64,000 nt of DNA from Capsicum annuum (GCF_002878395.1 NC_061118.1:85605840-85669839); one strand, 5' to 3'. Positions 12,297-24,822 are shown, counted from the stretch's first letter. Numbers and translations are program-made. The notes: generated from the sequence alone by a model not told the origin.

Positions 12297-14475
12297 ATGG
12301 CATGAAAACTCCCCCTAACTGAGGCAGTGGTAGAGCATAAAGGGGAAGAGGCAAGCCAACTAGGAGTGAGAAGGCACCTACCTTCAATACTCGACAACGA
12401 GATAGGACACTCCATACACGAGAATAATTTACTTACGATACTTAGTTGACATTCATAAAATGCATATAATGAATTATGAGTTCAATCCATCCTGTTTAGC
12501 AAAAAGATGGATATTCCTTACTGATTATCGAACAATCGCTTATTCATAAACTTTGTGTGGGGAAAATAGTTTTAATTTCCCATCTCATGGAAAACCCTTT
12601 CCCAGTCTGAAGAGTAGAGTGAGAGTAGCACTAGTATCACCATTTCGAGACCAGGCAAGGAAGGAGTCAACACTTCTAACCCCAACCCTATTGAGGCAAA
12701 AACTTCCCTGTTGAGATGGAAACTGAGAAGGTTAATATGGTTAAGAGTAAAGGCCCTCAAATTAGGGAAGCACTCAAGTGGAAAATTAAGGGATGAAAGG
12801 ATAAGTTCTTTGATGGAATAGGACCAACGGCGAGTAGACCAATCAAGAGGTCAATCTCCAAAGAGTACCAAATAGTGATGAATGAGTTGCACGAATATCC
12901 AAAATTGGAGTGGCGATTCAATGAGTATGAGTTGGCCTGGATGAGCAAGCCTCTCGATTCATATCAACCGAATATGGTAAGGGAATTTTCACCAATTGCT
13001 TAGCACTGATATAGAAAGATTGTCCCAAGGGAATGAAGATCTCAAACTTGCCAAATAGAGAATCAGTTCTGGTAAGAGAAGTTAACATTGATATATCGGC
13101 TCGAACAATCAACATGATATTGTTTGGGCCCGACTATGAGGCACCAACTGCTGTTCCTAATCTTGAGTATCATCTGAGTTCAGTATCTAATCAAAGGCCT
13201 TGGTTTTCTGGGATACTTACTACAATGGCAACCCCGCCTGGGCAACCAACCCATGAGAGCGCATTGCTAAATCCTCTCTTAGCTTTTAGGGTAAATTCTG
13301 GTGGGCCATTATTCGATTGAGATTGATGCCAATAGGAGGTGATGCAAATTTGGATAGTCACAGAGCTGTGCTGGTGGCTAGTTTGATTACAGGCTGAAGA
13401 TTGATTTTGGCCAAATCATTGCTGATGAATGTTTGTGAGGAAACACAAAGTGGGAAGCGCACTACTGTTCTTGCGTTTAATTATGAAGTTATGTAGGCAG
13501 GCTAATATGCCTTTGATTCAAGGAGTTGATAACACAGTGCGGGCTACACATAGGCAGGACATTGAAAAATCAAAAGATGACTCAAAGTTTGAGATGTGAG
13601 TCAACAAACCTCTATCCTACCAGACATAGTCGGCACCAGCCCCTGATACTACTGACATTCCCACAAGTATGCCATTGCCCATCACTACTTATGTGACACT
13701 TGATTATGTATCACTTAATACATCTGCAGGAACAAAATCTATGCCACTAATAGGTGGGACAGATTATTCAGAGTACAAGTTGACACAAAAAATTTTTCCA
13801 AGTCGGTTAAGCTACAGAAAAAGTTTAAAAAGTAGCTAGACACATGGGCTTCATAATTCAAGACTTTTGTTGATCAAATTATGGCTAAGGCAATTTGTCC
13901 ATTTCAAAATATTTAAACTATAATGAACTATATGGAAAAGAGAATCAACAAAAGGCTGGATGTGATGTCTATTCCAGATCTTGCTAAGTTCATGGCAGAA
14001 TTTAAACAAGCACAGGTGGACATAGTAGAATTGAAGAGCAAGCAGCCACAACTACCTATTTTTGACCCCACTCTGGTGATAAGCGATAAAGATGAAAGTA
14101 TTGTTGACTTAATAGGGAAGCCATTTAAAGACAAAGACAAGCAGATAGATGAAAGTGTAGATAGAAAAGCTTCTAGAAGAAGAAGGCAAGAAATAATGAC
14201 ACCGAAAGAGAAAGAAGAAATTGTTATGAGGAAAGCTTAAAAAAGATCGAGGAGAGAAGAAGAGAAAAGAAAGAAGAAGATAGCAGATGAAGCTGTAGGA
14301 GTTTCTACCAGTACTACCCCAGCAAGGGGGCCCAGTTCAGACCTAGCTAGAGATCTGATACCTCCGATTCTGGAGGAAGAGATTGTGAGTACCCCTACCA
14401 CCATAGGGGTCAACGTTCCTACAGTTGAGGCCACTCAAACCTCACCACATTTCACTGATGCCTCATCTGAATAAG
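12297..14475 (+). pseudogene. Env-position ORF of A (putative plant transposon protein family)
   Basis: The region starts at ATG 12297, after a splice-acceptor-like site. Broken frames give an Arg-rich N-terminus ([19 protein letters not shown]), then a conserved part (PKLEWRFNEYELAWM, then NMVREF near 12975), VNIDISARTINMILFGPDYEAP (about 13080-13140) and, in another frame, RLMPIGGDANLDSHRAVLVA (about 13325-13380). This order is that of the family named 'putative plant transposon protein domain' (PF20167 from memory). The C-terminus (13923-14475) is coiled-coil-like and strongly basic (RKASRRRRQEIM). The role of the protein is unknown; I see no transmembrane helix or signal peptide, so it is env-like by position only. 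It has at least six frame breaks. Confidence 0.72.
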
Positions 14476-15942
14476 AGGCTTTACAAGTATTCCCCTTCTC
14501 TGTACTTTACTTATATACATTGAGCACAGTACATTTATTTTATGTGGGGGTGGGTATACTTGTACCACGGGGTGTTTTATTGCCTGTGTTCTTTTTCTCC
14601 TGTGTCCTATCTAGTAGAACCGGCATGCTTAGGATTGCATTTTCTTTTCTTAGGTTGTGATGTAAATATCCATTTGTTAATGTCTATTTATGAAGTCTCT
14701 TTTATTTTAGCATCTTGTTGTATATATGGATGGTGAATGACTTTCGGATAAGGCTATGAACACATTTGTATGACTATTTTCTCTTATCGTTTAGCATATG
14801 TTTGAACAACCTTTGGTGATTCTATAATTGGCATTAGAATGCAAAGTGTGCATGACTATGTGATGTAAATAATCCCAAAAGTTAGTGGAAATAGTGTAAC
14901 TCATGTGCTTGTGTGTGGGAGCATTTTTTTTAGTTCTTCCATGGTTATACACCTAGAACTTGCCTAGTTTATTGATGTTGTTTTATGAGTGATTTAATAA
15001 GATATGATAGTTGGACTTCTTTTGCTTCAGTCCACTTAGCCTAAATAACTGACCCACCAAAAAGATTTTACCATTTTTGAACCCTTTTTGAGCTTATGTT
15101 AGTTTTTCTTCATTCCCAATAACTGTAATTAACTCTCTTTTTAGGTTGTTAACACCTAACTTTGGTCCTGGTCCAATATTGGACATTGTGCACCTTAACT
15201 TAGGCAAAATACCTAAGTTGAGGGTGGCTACTGTCAAGATGTTAGCAGTTTAATGAAAAGGTAGTTTAGAGCTAAAATGAAGTAGTAGGACCTGATCTAT
15301 TTAAGATATTGTACACCTTAACTGAATACATCTACATAAGTTAAGGGTGGCTAATATTTATAAAAAAAAGGGTCATGGCAAAGTGTGAATGAACAGTAGA
15401 GATTGTAAGTGAGCTGGTAAAGCAGTAGCCTTGGTGAGTAGAATTCAAGGGAAAAGAGAGATAAGTCTAAATGTTGATTCATTCTTCCCAAAATTTGTCC
15501 TTACCTAGCCCCGGAACCTCATTACTAGCCTAAAAAAGACCTGCTTGATCTTTGCGAATTAACCATAAAAGAGCATTTGATGATAAGGGCAAGCCTATGG
15601 GTGTATATGCTATGTTTGTAACTTCTCTAATGAGTGTGAGAGCTTTTATTTTCGACCACAAGATATAGTGAGTGGTGGACTTCAATAAATTAAGGGCTAC
15701 TTGAGTTACACTTAGTTATGTTGATCTCTGTAGGATATTATATCCATGTTTGTGCATGTGTGCTGAATTATCAACTATGCCAGTTGTAGATCATGATGTG
15801 TTGAGCCTATATGAGTGAGATGACAAGTGAATGGTTGTGTGATATATAGTTCAACAGTTGATTGTCTATCATTGTATTGTTCATGTATGTAATTTGGTGC
15901 TGAGTTACTTGAGGAAAAACAATTGTCTTAAGTTAAGGGTGT
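14476..15942 (+). other. 3' untranslated region and polypurine tract of A
   Basis: No conserved coding frame is present. The reverse complement of much of it (about 14510-15240) recurs in element C at 25120-25810. A pair of related segments, each with TTGTGCACCTTAACT or TTGTACACCTTAACT followed by AAGTT(A/G)AGGGTGGCT (about 15186-15235 and 15310-15355), resembles the true polypurine end AGTTAAGGGTGT at 15931-15942, just before the 3' LTR. Confidence 0.7.
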
Positions 15943-17339
15943 TGATATTCTGGCTTTTGACGGAATATTTTACATCTTTTTCAAGGGATAGTTGTATGTT
16001 TTCAAGCAACTGATGTTGTATTTAATACTGGATTTTAGTGATTTTAGGTTAAGGAGTTAGCTGAAGAAAAAAATTTAGAAAAATAATAGAAAAAGGCCAT
16101 TGACGGGCAAATTGATGGACCGTCAGCCATGTGACGGACAGCCAGGGAGATCGTCAGAGTAAAACAGAAGGGAGAAAATGAGTGGCCTATGAGATAGTCC
16201 AAGTGATGGACCGTCAACCATCCAACAGACCGTCAACTTGGCCGTCAGGATAAAATAGAACATGACACTTTGGGACCATCAGCAATGGTTCACGCGATGG
16301 ACCATCAGGCTTCCGACGGGCCGTCGAGGTGATCGTCAACTTGGATGCAGCTTTTCAGAGATTAAATTTTAAATCCTCTTTACCTGGGAACATATAAATA
16401 CCCACTTTAGGTTTTATTTAGGTATCTTTTATCATATTTCCATCTGAGAAACATTATTATATGTATTATTCTCTATGATTCAAGCAAGAATTATGGATCT
16501 AGTTATCTTTAGTCATATTCTCATTGAAGAATCAAGAACAATTATTGTAACCTTTGTAAGTAATTCTTTGAATCCATTTAATGAAGAACACAATGGTTTC
16601 CTCTTCTTCTTCTGCTGAGATGTGTGGCTAAACTCCCATAAATAGGGTAATGGAAGTCTTGATGTGAATAACTGATTGTGATTGTGAGAATGCTTAATTT
16701 TCATATGTAATTGAGATTGTATAAACCTGTTTTCACATTAATGACCTTTCTTGGTTTCAAACTTGAAGGGTGAGCCCAAGAACATTAGTTGTCTGAGAAG
16801 AAAAGTATATGTTGGGAAAAGAAGGAGTTTACATAAAGTCTAAAGGCCTTAACCTTTGGGTTATGAGTTGATGAATTAACAAGGATTGACTCACATGAGA
16901 GATTAATTGAATAAATTTATATATTCTTTGAGTTTGAAAGAATTAAAGGCTAAACTACACATTGAGGTTGAAAAACAAATGGGTCAATTTTAGAATTCAA
17001 TAACTCTTGCAATTGAAGTTATAAATTGGGAATTTAAGAGAATTCACAACCCCATCTATTTGAACATCTTGGTCAACATAACTCTAGCTTGTTTGACCTA
17101 ATAGAATTAGTACATGCAATAAAATTTTCTAGATGGAATGTTACTTGTTACAACCATTTAAACATTGTTACAAATTCAAAACCCCCTTACTCAGGAACCT
17201 TCAATCAACAGTCTGTTAACAACCATAACACTTAGTTTGCACAATATTTCCTGTGGGATTCGACCCCAACCTAGTTGGGTTCTATATTTGACAGCAACCG
17301 CTTACACTTTCTAATGAGAGTTGTAATATAGGTGTATCA
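15943..17339 (+). repeat. 3' LTR of element A
   Basis: It starts TGATATTCTGGCTTTTGACG directly after the polypurine tract and ends GGTGTATCA. It is colinear with the 5' LTR (2136-3529). The palindromic patch lies at 16090-16340 and the TATA box at 16393-16400. It keeps more GACGGACCGTC-type words than the 5' copy. Confidence 0.9.
16393..16400 (+). promoter_or_regulatory. TATA box of the 3' LTR of A
   Basis: TATAAATA in ACATATAAATACCC, in the same place as in the 5' LTR. If active it would read out into the flanking element F, antisense to F. Confidence 0.65.
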
Positions 17340-17402
17340 GTAGATAGTGTGGCACTCGGGTGCCATGAATTGGATGTGATCATACTTGTCCATGAGGTTG
17401 TC
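17340..17402 (-). pseudogene. First part of the env-position ORF of element F
   Basis: On the minus strand a TTTCAG acceptor ends at 17403 and is followed within ten bases by ATG (17393-17391), opening MDKYDHIQFMAPECH up to the edge of element A. The other half of the same ORF resumes at 2135. The position of the acceptor just before the ATG matches element A at 12290-12297. Confidence 0.5.
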
Positions 17403-18640
17403 CTGAAAGCACTAGGCACACATTATATCAATAAATGACAGTTTAACAGGCAAACTATACCACATTGCTCATTAATGCTAATTGGAATGGGTGCTCGGTG
17501 GTTCTAGGTTAAAAATTAGAAGTGCAGTATTTTCAGCATGGTAGGAAACTATCTCCGAATACCGCGATTGCGAACCATGATCGCATCCGCATTGCCACGA
17601 CAACGGTCATCTGACCGCGGTCGCGATACTTGAGGCTGGTTTCATGCCAACTTCTCATGTTTAGATCTTTTCCAAGTTGGGTTACTAGCATACTCTATGA
17701 TATGGATGTATAGGAAAAACAATTGAGCAATGCTGATAAGTGTTGGAGTGTGCCCTTTAAAATGTAGTTACCCCTATTAAAAATTCATATGGGCAAAGTG
17801 TCAAACACTTGGTGTGCACATCTTGTTTGTCTTTATTTTTCACACATTATTGGGTATTCAAGATGTCCCACTTGTTTGCACACCTTATTTAGGCAGCTAA
17901 CATCACACCACACCAAGTATGACAACATAGAAGTCATAACAATCAAAACTTAAGGCCCTCACTTAATCATGCATTCTAGGGCCTATTTTCAAAAATAAAA
18001 ACACATATTCATGACAGTTACCGAAGTTGTGATGCAATAGGTGTGCAAGGATACTATTTGAGAGCTCACAAACTTGGCCAAAAATTAGCTCAAATTAGAG
18101 AGTACAATATTTAAAGGGAGTGTGAGGGAAATGAGGGAAAATAAGTGGTTAAATGACTGAAGTAGCTGCGATCGTGGACACCCGCATCACTGTAATCGTG
18201 CTTGGGGACCATGATCATGGTAACTGAGAGTAGTTCTGCTCCCCTATTTTCCCCTGTTCAACTATTTAATCAATTTTCATGAATTTTTCCCCTATTCAGT
18301 TTTTAATGCAGAATACACATTTTCCCCATTCCAAGCTCATCCAATGCACTCCATAGTTCCATAAATACATGGGTTATTCATATGCAAAATATAATATCTA
18401 TCCTTCAAAAACATAACAAAAAGGATACGAGCCACTCTCAAGATATTTGTCAGTTGCCTCCCACCTAGCGCCTTAGTTATCATCATGGAACGACGTCTTC
18501 CTTCCTTTATTCTTAAGGTGGATCTTCAAACCCCTCCTTATTCACTTTCTCATTTTCAACATCCACCATGGATAATACTTAAAGCTCCGGGGTTTGTTTC
18601 TTTGACTTGCAAATTTTGAAAGAGACTTTATCCTCTTGCA
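17403..18640 (-). other. Spacer between gag-protease and env-position ORF of F
   Basis: There is no coding sequence beyond the end of the protease frame. The minus strand carries the landmark GGTGGGAGGCAACTGACAAA (about 18445-18470), which in complete elements lies after integrase, yet here it follows protease within about 200 bp. Two patches of CCGCGATCGCGG-like words lie at 17560-17640 and 18160-18240. The part from 18180 to 18640 aligns with element E 39060-39470. Confidence 0.7.
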
Positions 18641-18649
18641 CCCTAAATT

Positions 18650-19733
18650 TCATCTCCCCCATTTTAGATCGACAATGACGCTTCCAGTGGCCAAGAAAGG
18701 ACGACCAAGGATGATAGGTACCTCTTGGTCTATTTCACAATCCAATACCACAAAATCCATTTGGAGTATGAACTTTTCTACTTTTACAATGAAATCAAAC
18801 AAAATTCCTACTGGCCTTTTGATTGAGCGGTCCTCCATTAAAAGTCGTATCAAAGTTGGTGAAGGGGCATCCAATCTGAGCTTCTTGTAGATGACAAAAG
18901 GCATTAAGTTGATTCTCGTAGTAAGGTCACATAGATCTTTTGCAAACTCATGTGTCAAAATTATGCAAGGAATAGTGAACACTCTGGGGTTATCTTTCTT
19001 TTCTGCAACCTTACTATCCAAGATAGTGCTACACCCATGAGTGATCTCAATGGTCTCACCTTCAATACTTTTCTTTTTAGACAAACTTTTTCATCAACTT
19101 AGAGTATCCTAGGATCTCTTGGACTGCCTCAAGCAACAGGATATTTATCGACAGCTTGCTAAGTTTTTCCATGAACTTCCTCAATTTTCACCTTCTTTTT
19201 TTATGCAATCATTGAGGGAATGGGGTAATAACTTGGATTGTGGTCCTTGCTTCACTTTGTGGCTTTTTAATCCTAACCACTTCTTTATCACTTTCATCAG
19301 TTTCCTTCTCATCATTTCCTTTTTGACTTTGAGGTAACACCTTCTTTGCCTTCACTTTGGGTATTTTCTTAATAAAGTCTCCTTTAGAGGGTTCATTAAG
19401 GGTCTTTCCACTCCCTGTGACATTTTCTAGAACTTGAGCATCATTCTTTGGATTAGCAATCGTGTCACTAGGGAGTCCACCACTAGGCCTAGCATTTAGT
19501 TGCATGGAGATTTGCCCGACTTGGGTCTCCAAATGCTTAATAGAGGCGGAGTGAGACACCACAGTTTGGGAAAGTTGAAAAAAGTCACCTTTCAACTCAC
19601 GAACAATTTTGTCCATACGTTCCACTCTATTCAATATTCTGTCTAACATATCCTTGGTCTTGAATTTTTTGGGGTCAATTGCACTTGACTCCTTGGCCTT
19701 AGCTCGATTATAAGGGGGGAACATAACGGTCAT
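18650..19733 (-). pseudogene. gag C-terminal linker and protease of F
   Basis: The frame at 19733-19209 encodes the linker with ILNRVERMDKIVRELKGDF, a coiled-coil stretch SASIKHLETQVGQISMQLNA and a Lys-rich tail. The frame at 19084-18650 holds protease: MSKKKSIEGETIEITHGCS, RVFTIPCIIL, the active-site region DLCDLTTRINLM, where D-L-G-A reads D-L-T-T, and EVPIILGRPFLATGSVIVDL. The changed catalytic Gly-Ala suggests an inactive protease. The frame ends about 200 bp before the post-pol landmark, so RT never followed in this copy. Confidence 0.8.
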
Positions 19734-19739
19734 AATCGT

Positions 19740-20716
19740 ATTTCCAATCTATCCAATCTCTATCCATCTCTCAATCCATCCAACCTTGGTTCCCACCTTG
19801 CCTTTGACAGGTAGAGGAACCCCCCGTGAAGTTAGCCAAATACCTAATTTCCACATCCAACTTCTTTGGTTCTTCATCATTTTCATAATATTTTGATGCT
19901 ATGGCATTTACCGCTTTCGCGGGTGCACCCATAACATGCTTAGTCAAGAGTTCAAGTTGGGTCATCATTTTTGCCATGTTCTCCTCCTTTTTTTCATTCT
20001 GCTTTCTTTGTTCATTATTGACCATTAAAGTAGTGGAAAGGATCTTGGGAGCTTCGATTTCACAGGTATGCCAACCTCGATTTTTCTTTAACACTTCTCC
20101 AATCAATAGAAAGGCCGTATGGTGGTGCAACTTCACTAGGGAACCGCCCGCCACATTATCCACAACCATTTTGTTTAATGGATCAAGGGAATGGTAAAAG
20201 ATATTGAGAAGCATCTTCTTTAGGACTTCATGATTTGGGCATTGAGCTAGCTTAAAAATAAACCTCTTCCAAGATTCAAACAATGGCTCTCCATTTATTT
20301 GTCAAAAATTCACAATCTCGTACCGCTTTTTAAGAACTTTTGATGGTGGGAAATATCTATCAAGAAGCACCATAGTAAGCTCGTCCCAAGATATACTTAA
20401 GCCGATCAGAAGTGAGTGGAGCCATAAAACTGCCTTGCTCATTAGTGAGAATGGTAAGAGGCAAAGCCAAATAGATTCTTGAGTAATGTGTGCTATATTG
20501 AATGGCACACACACTTCACAAAATTCTTCAAATGGACATCTGTGTCCTCAAAGGCTTGACCCCCGTATAACCTTTGATTTGCAACATATGGAGTATGACG
20601 CTAGACACATGGAAGACTCCATTCCCATTAGTTGGTGGGATATAGATTGCACTTGTTTGTCCCACTTCATTTAGTGGGCCCTCATCATTTAGAGGGGCAT
20701 CAAAAGGGCCGCCCAT
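19740..20716 (-). pseudogene. gag: gag of element F
   Basis: The start MGGPFDAPLNDEGP lies at 20716. Next come SAIYIPPTNGNGVFHVSSVI, a frame break near 20530, then the capsid motifs FNIAHITQESIWLCLLPFSL, DELTMVLLDRYFPPSKVLKK (20514-20302) and, in another frame, ESWKRFIFKLAQCPNHEVL and LDPLNKMVVDNVAGGSLV (20283 on). A helix with ENMAKMMTQLELLTKHVMGA and a Gly-rich GGNQGW end follow. The layout is the same as gag of E (37009-38109). It would form the particle core; the frame breaks make it non-functional. Confidence 0.85.
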
Positions 20717-20855
20717 ATTTCTTGCGCTATCACGCGTTGTTTCGTTTACACTTTGATTGTCTAATAAAGATCAAAAATAAAAAATAAAGTAAATTACACT
20801 ACCCCGGGTATTCCCAAGTAAGAATTACACTGCACAAGTGAAATCTATATTCCAC

Positions 20856-20873
20856 TCTCCGGCAACGATGCCA
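20856..20873 (-). other. Primer-binding site of F (tRNA-Asp)
   Basis: On the minus strand TGGCATCGTTGCCGGAGA follows the LTR end after three bases and matches 16 of 18 bases of the complement of tRNA-Asp. Element H has nearly the same variant (46813-46830). Confidence 0.85.
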
Positions 20874-20876
20874 TTT

Positions 20877-22267
20877 TGATAATGCTCAACTCACTCCCAT
20901 GCTTGAGGGGTAAGGTGGTCATTGTCAATAACCCAACTAGAGTTGGGGTCAAATCTATAATGAGTGAATTATAGACTTCAAATCCTATGGGTGTTCTAGT
21001 TACTAAAGGGTTGCCCAGAATAATAATAAAAAAGACATGTAAAATAAAATGGGGGATTGGTTTGTAACAATTTTTGAGTACCAACACACGAATATGACAC
21101 TTTTTGATTTAAAATCAAAATTAGAGAGGATATTGGGATTATGTCTACCTAATGGAAAAGCATGTTGGTTGATGATGGTTTAGCATGAAGCTTAGTTGTT
21201 GATCAAAGGATATTCTTTCAATAAAACTACAACGATTTCACCCATTGACTCTTTCGAGGACCTAACAAGTGTGCGATTCATAATTACCCAAAACCTCAAT
21301 CAAGCATCTCTATTTCTAGGATGATGCTCTTGACATGATTTACACTCCAAATACACTTATTTCTAAGATTAACAAAGGTAGTAAACCACAGGCTCAATTG
21401 TCCGCCATTACCTTGTCCCTCTATAACCCTCTTTCAAGAATGTTATGGGTTACCTAAAGTTCACCTTCATCTCTCTTTCAAGGATGATGAAGGGGTTTTT
21501 AGAGTTTGGGGCTTTTACCCACCAAAACCCATTTGGATATTTGGGGTTTCACCCATCAAATTCCAACTCATTAACCCAATCAATAGTAGAATTCATACTC
21601 AACAACTAAAAATCATGCAAACACAACAACACCCACACATAATTATACTTTAGTTCAACATAATCCCAAGACTAAATTACTTAGCTACTCATGAAGGAAG
21701 TACAGAGAGATATACCATAAGGATTATCCAAAACATTCATCTTCACAAAATTACTAAGAAATTAAGCCTCCAAGAGAAGTTACACACTTGCCCAATTAGG
21801 GTTTCTTCCTTTCAATTCAAAAATATCTATGAGGTAAGCAATACCCAAAGAAGAAAGGGTCTTTGCCTATATATGATTTGGAATTTGTCTTTGCAATATT
21901 AAAAATTTGCCTTTGGGCATATTCCCACTGAACCGCAATTGCACAGGTTTGAGCACGACTGCAGCTACACGACCACAGTTGTGTTTTACGACCACGTTAT
22001 GCTGACCATATTGACTGATCGCGACCGCGGCCTAAGGACTGTGGTCATGGTAACTAGGGCTGAAATGATCCTGGTCTTAAGCTGCACTCTTCTTTGCTAT
22101 TTTTTTCATTTTAAGCTCCATTCCATAACTTTTCTCATTCTCAACTATATACCTGTAAAATATGGAGATTAATGTATTAAATAACAATTGTGTCTCATTT
22201 AACTTTACAAAAATGGTAGTGCACATAAATAGTTAGTGCGAATGAGTGGTAAAATCACCACTCATCA
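20877..22267 (-). repeat. LTR shared by elements F and G
   Basis: On the minus strand it starts TGATGAGTGGTGATTTTACC (22267) and ends GCATTATCA (20877), 1391 bp. It is homologous to the LTRs of E. Downstream is a primer site and gag (F), as expected of a 5' LTR; upstream is a purine-rich GTTGGGGGTAT tract and an env-position ORF (G), as expected of a 3' LTR. One LTR thus serves two internal regions. Confidence 0.85.
21867..21875 (-). promoter_or_regulatory. TATA-like box of the F/G LTR
   Basis: On the minus strand CATATATAGGCAAAGACC lies about 390 bp into the LTR and about 55 bp beyond the palindromic word patch (21930-22060), the same spacing as in the LTRs of A. Confidence 0.5.
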
Positions 22268-24142
22268 ATACCCCCAACTTAGAATCCTGCTTGTTCTCAA
22301 GTAGCACCACCCTTACTATGAGGTAACTCCCATATTTTAGTTCCCAACGATCATGAAGACTCCAACTTGATTACAACCACAAAAAGCTCTTTACACATGG
22401 ATCAATAGATTTTTTTATGACTCTCCTTATCATAAAATGGAACAATGAAGGATGCAATAGACTTTGAGGAGCAACCATGTAACAATTACTAGCACTCTAT
22501 AAATGACTCACTTGTTAACCATACCATGTTTTACCTCCTTTTATCTCATCATGCGGAAGATGGCAACTTTTCCCACCTCAACCTGTTCACATACCTCCTC
22601 ACAAGAAAGAAGATTTTACACACCTAGTTACTAATCATGCAATAAGGAATTTTAAGAGCAAACGCTCACTCTCTTAAGAAATTCTCCATGTTAACAAGTA
22701 CCATGGCTTAGGCTTTCTCCTATTTTCAATCACCACTACAATGACTACACTTGGTTGGGAATCACAAAGGGCTTTTTTAGTTTGTAATGTAGGTTTAGGG
22801 TGGGGTAGGATATCAACTTCAGACAATAATACTAAACCCTCCTTGAACTTCTAAATCATACTCTTTTTATGCTTTGGTATTGGGCCACTTCTTTTCACTT
22901 TACTATTTTGCCTAGTTTGCCCCTTTTTCTTTGTTTTCCCACTTTTCTCTTTTTCTATTTTTTTGTTGTGTGCGTAAATAATGCCTTTCATTCCTTTGTG
23001 GGATCTTTGCTTTCTTCAAATAAAAATACTTTATTTTCTTAAGCACGTAGGAATATTTTTATGAATTCGTGGCCTAACTACATTTTCTTTAATTTTCACA
23101 ACCCCCAACTTAGGATTTTAGCCTCAAATTTTGTCCTTAAGTTCAAGGAGGATAGGATTCAAAAGAGGACAAATATAAAGGTCACGACTTGTAATGTGTT
23201 TGTCAAAGAAAAGTCCAAAGGATCAAAGAGGGTGACTAGGGGTGACTCCTATGTATTGGTAGGCTTATTAGGCTAGAGTGGGCTTCTAATGTCACAAAAT
23301 AGCCTATAATCATTTAACCAACCAAGCATAATCAAAACTTAACTTTGAAAGACTAATGAGGCAAGTTCTAGATGGTACAAGTACACATAAGATGTAGACA
23401 ATTAAGCTCACACACATGATATGCGAATATTTTCAAGGGCTTTCAATTGTTCTACTTTCCTGAGACAAAGATGGAGTATTCACTATTTTTGTGAAGTCAA
23501 TTTTTAGAGTCATGGAAAGAGGGAAAGTTCCATCATGAGGTTTCTCATGTCCATGCCTTTGAATTTTGCAAAATTTTTTGACGGTGGGGGTTATTTATTT
23601 TGCATCCACACTATGCACAATTCACTAATCACGACAACGACCCAAGTTGATTTCTCACATTATGGCTCTAATAGGGGCAGACCACCTATATGGTTGCATA
23701 GACTTCACCAATTGGTATGAGTGCAATCCCCAAATCATCAATGATATAAGTACTCAAACTTCCCTTGCATTGACCATGATGCCACGGGTACTTAGACTTC
23801 CCCTGCATCCATGGTTAAAAGCCCAATCATGACACTTCCCCCTTAAGAATGTCGTCACTCAGTCTATCATATGGAAAATATTGTCAATTAAAACTAAAAT
23901 AAAGTAGAAAATTTAGAACAAGGTAACTAATCCATGAAAATATGGACACCATCAGAGTGCCAGAATATTACAAACCAAATAAAACTAAGAATCATGCAAA
24001 AGAGATGAAAAGTATGCAGAAATATCAAAAATATAAGCCCAAATCAAATGAATAAGGAGACACCCCAACTAAATGGATAGCAGTTTCCTCACTACATGAA
24101 TAATCAAGGATAAAAGAGATAAAGGTGCTCCCTGAAACCGCA
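22268..24142 (-). other. 3' untranslated region and polypurine tract of element G
   Basis: No conserved coding frame. It matches window bases 1-914 (element F) and the reverse complement of E 40697-42531. The LTR-proximal end holds a purine-rich tract on the minus strand (22268-22280). Confidence 0.7.
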
Positions 24143-24822
24143 TCAAGGGCTTCTTTCACTATTGAATTCTGTATCATCACCATTCTCCTCAATATTTATC
24201 CACTTGGCTGGGGCCTTATTATCACTCTCGACCCAAGAGGAAGGAAGTCTATCTCGGGGTTTTAGGACCTTCTATAGACCCTTCACCCCTTTCCATATCT
24301 TGATAAAGAACTCATCCCTCTTCTTCTCTCTTGTAACTATTTTTTCATATTCAATTTGGAGGTCTCTGTATGACTTCGCAAAAGAGGAGTAGGCTTTCTC
24401 AAGATTAGCAACAGTAGTCTCTTTCTTGTTTTGGTCCTCCATGTACTTCTCATAATCGGCATGTGACACATATGAATGATGGGTGGTGGAAGGATCTCCC
24501 GATCCTTGGGGAAAACTAGACACAAGCTCTTTGATGGTTGAAATATTTACTTTAATCTCCTCAAGAGGTCCCGTGGTGATTGTCCTATGCGACTTGAGCT
24601 CACTGCATGTCGGCTTTTCCAAGTCGATCTTATTTTCTTGCTTTTTTCAAGTGCTCCCTCTCCTTGAATCCTTAAGGAGTAGATGGGGTCACTAGGATTC
24701 ACCTATGTATCACTAGCATACTCTTCTACCCCCGCTTTCCTACAAAGCTCAGTAATCAAAGAGGGGAAGAAGAGATACGTATCACCTTGGTTCTTAAAAT
24801 GATCGATTTCATTGACCATGAG
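24143..24822 (-). pseudogene. Env-position ORF of element G, C-terminal half
   Basis: The minus-strand frames encode MVNEIDHFKNQGD and FFPSLITELCRKAGVEEYAS (24820-24703), then, after a frame break, a 116-residue clean stretch (24622-24272) with KVNISTIKELVSSFPQG and a heptad-rich segment ADYEKYMEDQNKKETTVANL, a likely coiled coil. The stop is at 24143-24145, the same place as in F (915-917). The N-terminal half is missing: homology stops at about 24822, where unrelated sequence begins. Confidence 0.7.

Larger units (their letters stand above)
2136..17339 (+). mobile_element. Element A: full-length Athila-like Ty3/gypsy retrotransposon
   Basis: Two direct LTRs of 1394 and 1397 bp start TGAT and end ATCA, enclosing about 12.4 kb. 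Behind the 5' LTR is a primer site for tRNA-Asp. The internal order is gag (twice), protease, RT, RNase H, integrase, long spacer, env-position ORF, 3' UTR and polypurine tract. That order, the tRNA-Asp primer and the long LTRs fit the Athila lineage. It lies inside element F, whose env-position ORF it splits. The LTRs differ by many transitions and small indels and every ORF has stops, so the insertion is old. I could not see a clean 5-bp target duplication: CTAGT precedes and GTAGA follows. Confidence 0.88.
17340..22267 (-). mobile_element. Element F, 5' half: pol-less Athila-like retrotransposon
   Basis: Read on the minus strand: LTR (22267-20877), tRNA-Asp primer site (20873-20856), gag (20716 to about 19740), gag linker and protease (19733-18650), then the post-pol landmark and spacer, then the start of the env-position ORF. 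RT, RNase H and integrase are missing with no sign of an insertion. Element E has the same join. The rest of F lies at 2135-1 beyond element A. F therefore looks like a member of a non-autonomous family that kept gag, protease and the env-position ORF. Confidence 0.8.

Noticed and set aside
18636..18890. Plus-strand frame of 84 codons
   Set aside because: Antisense shadow of the F protease.
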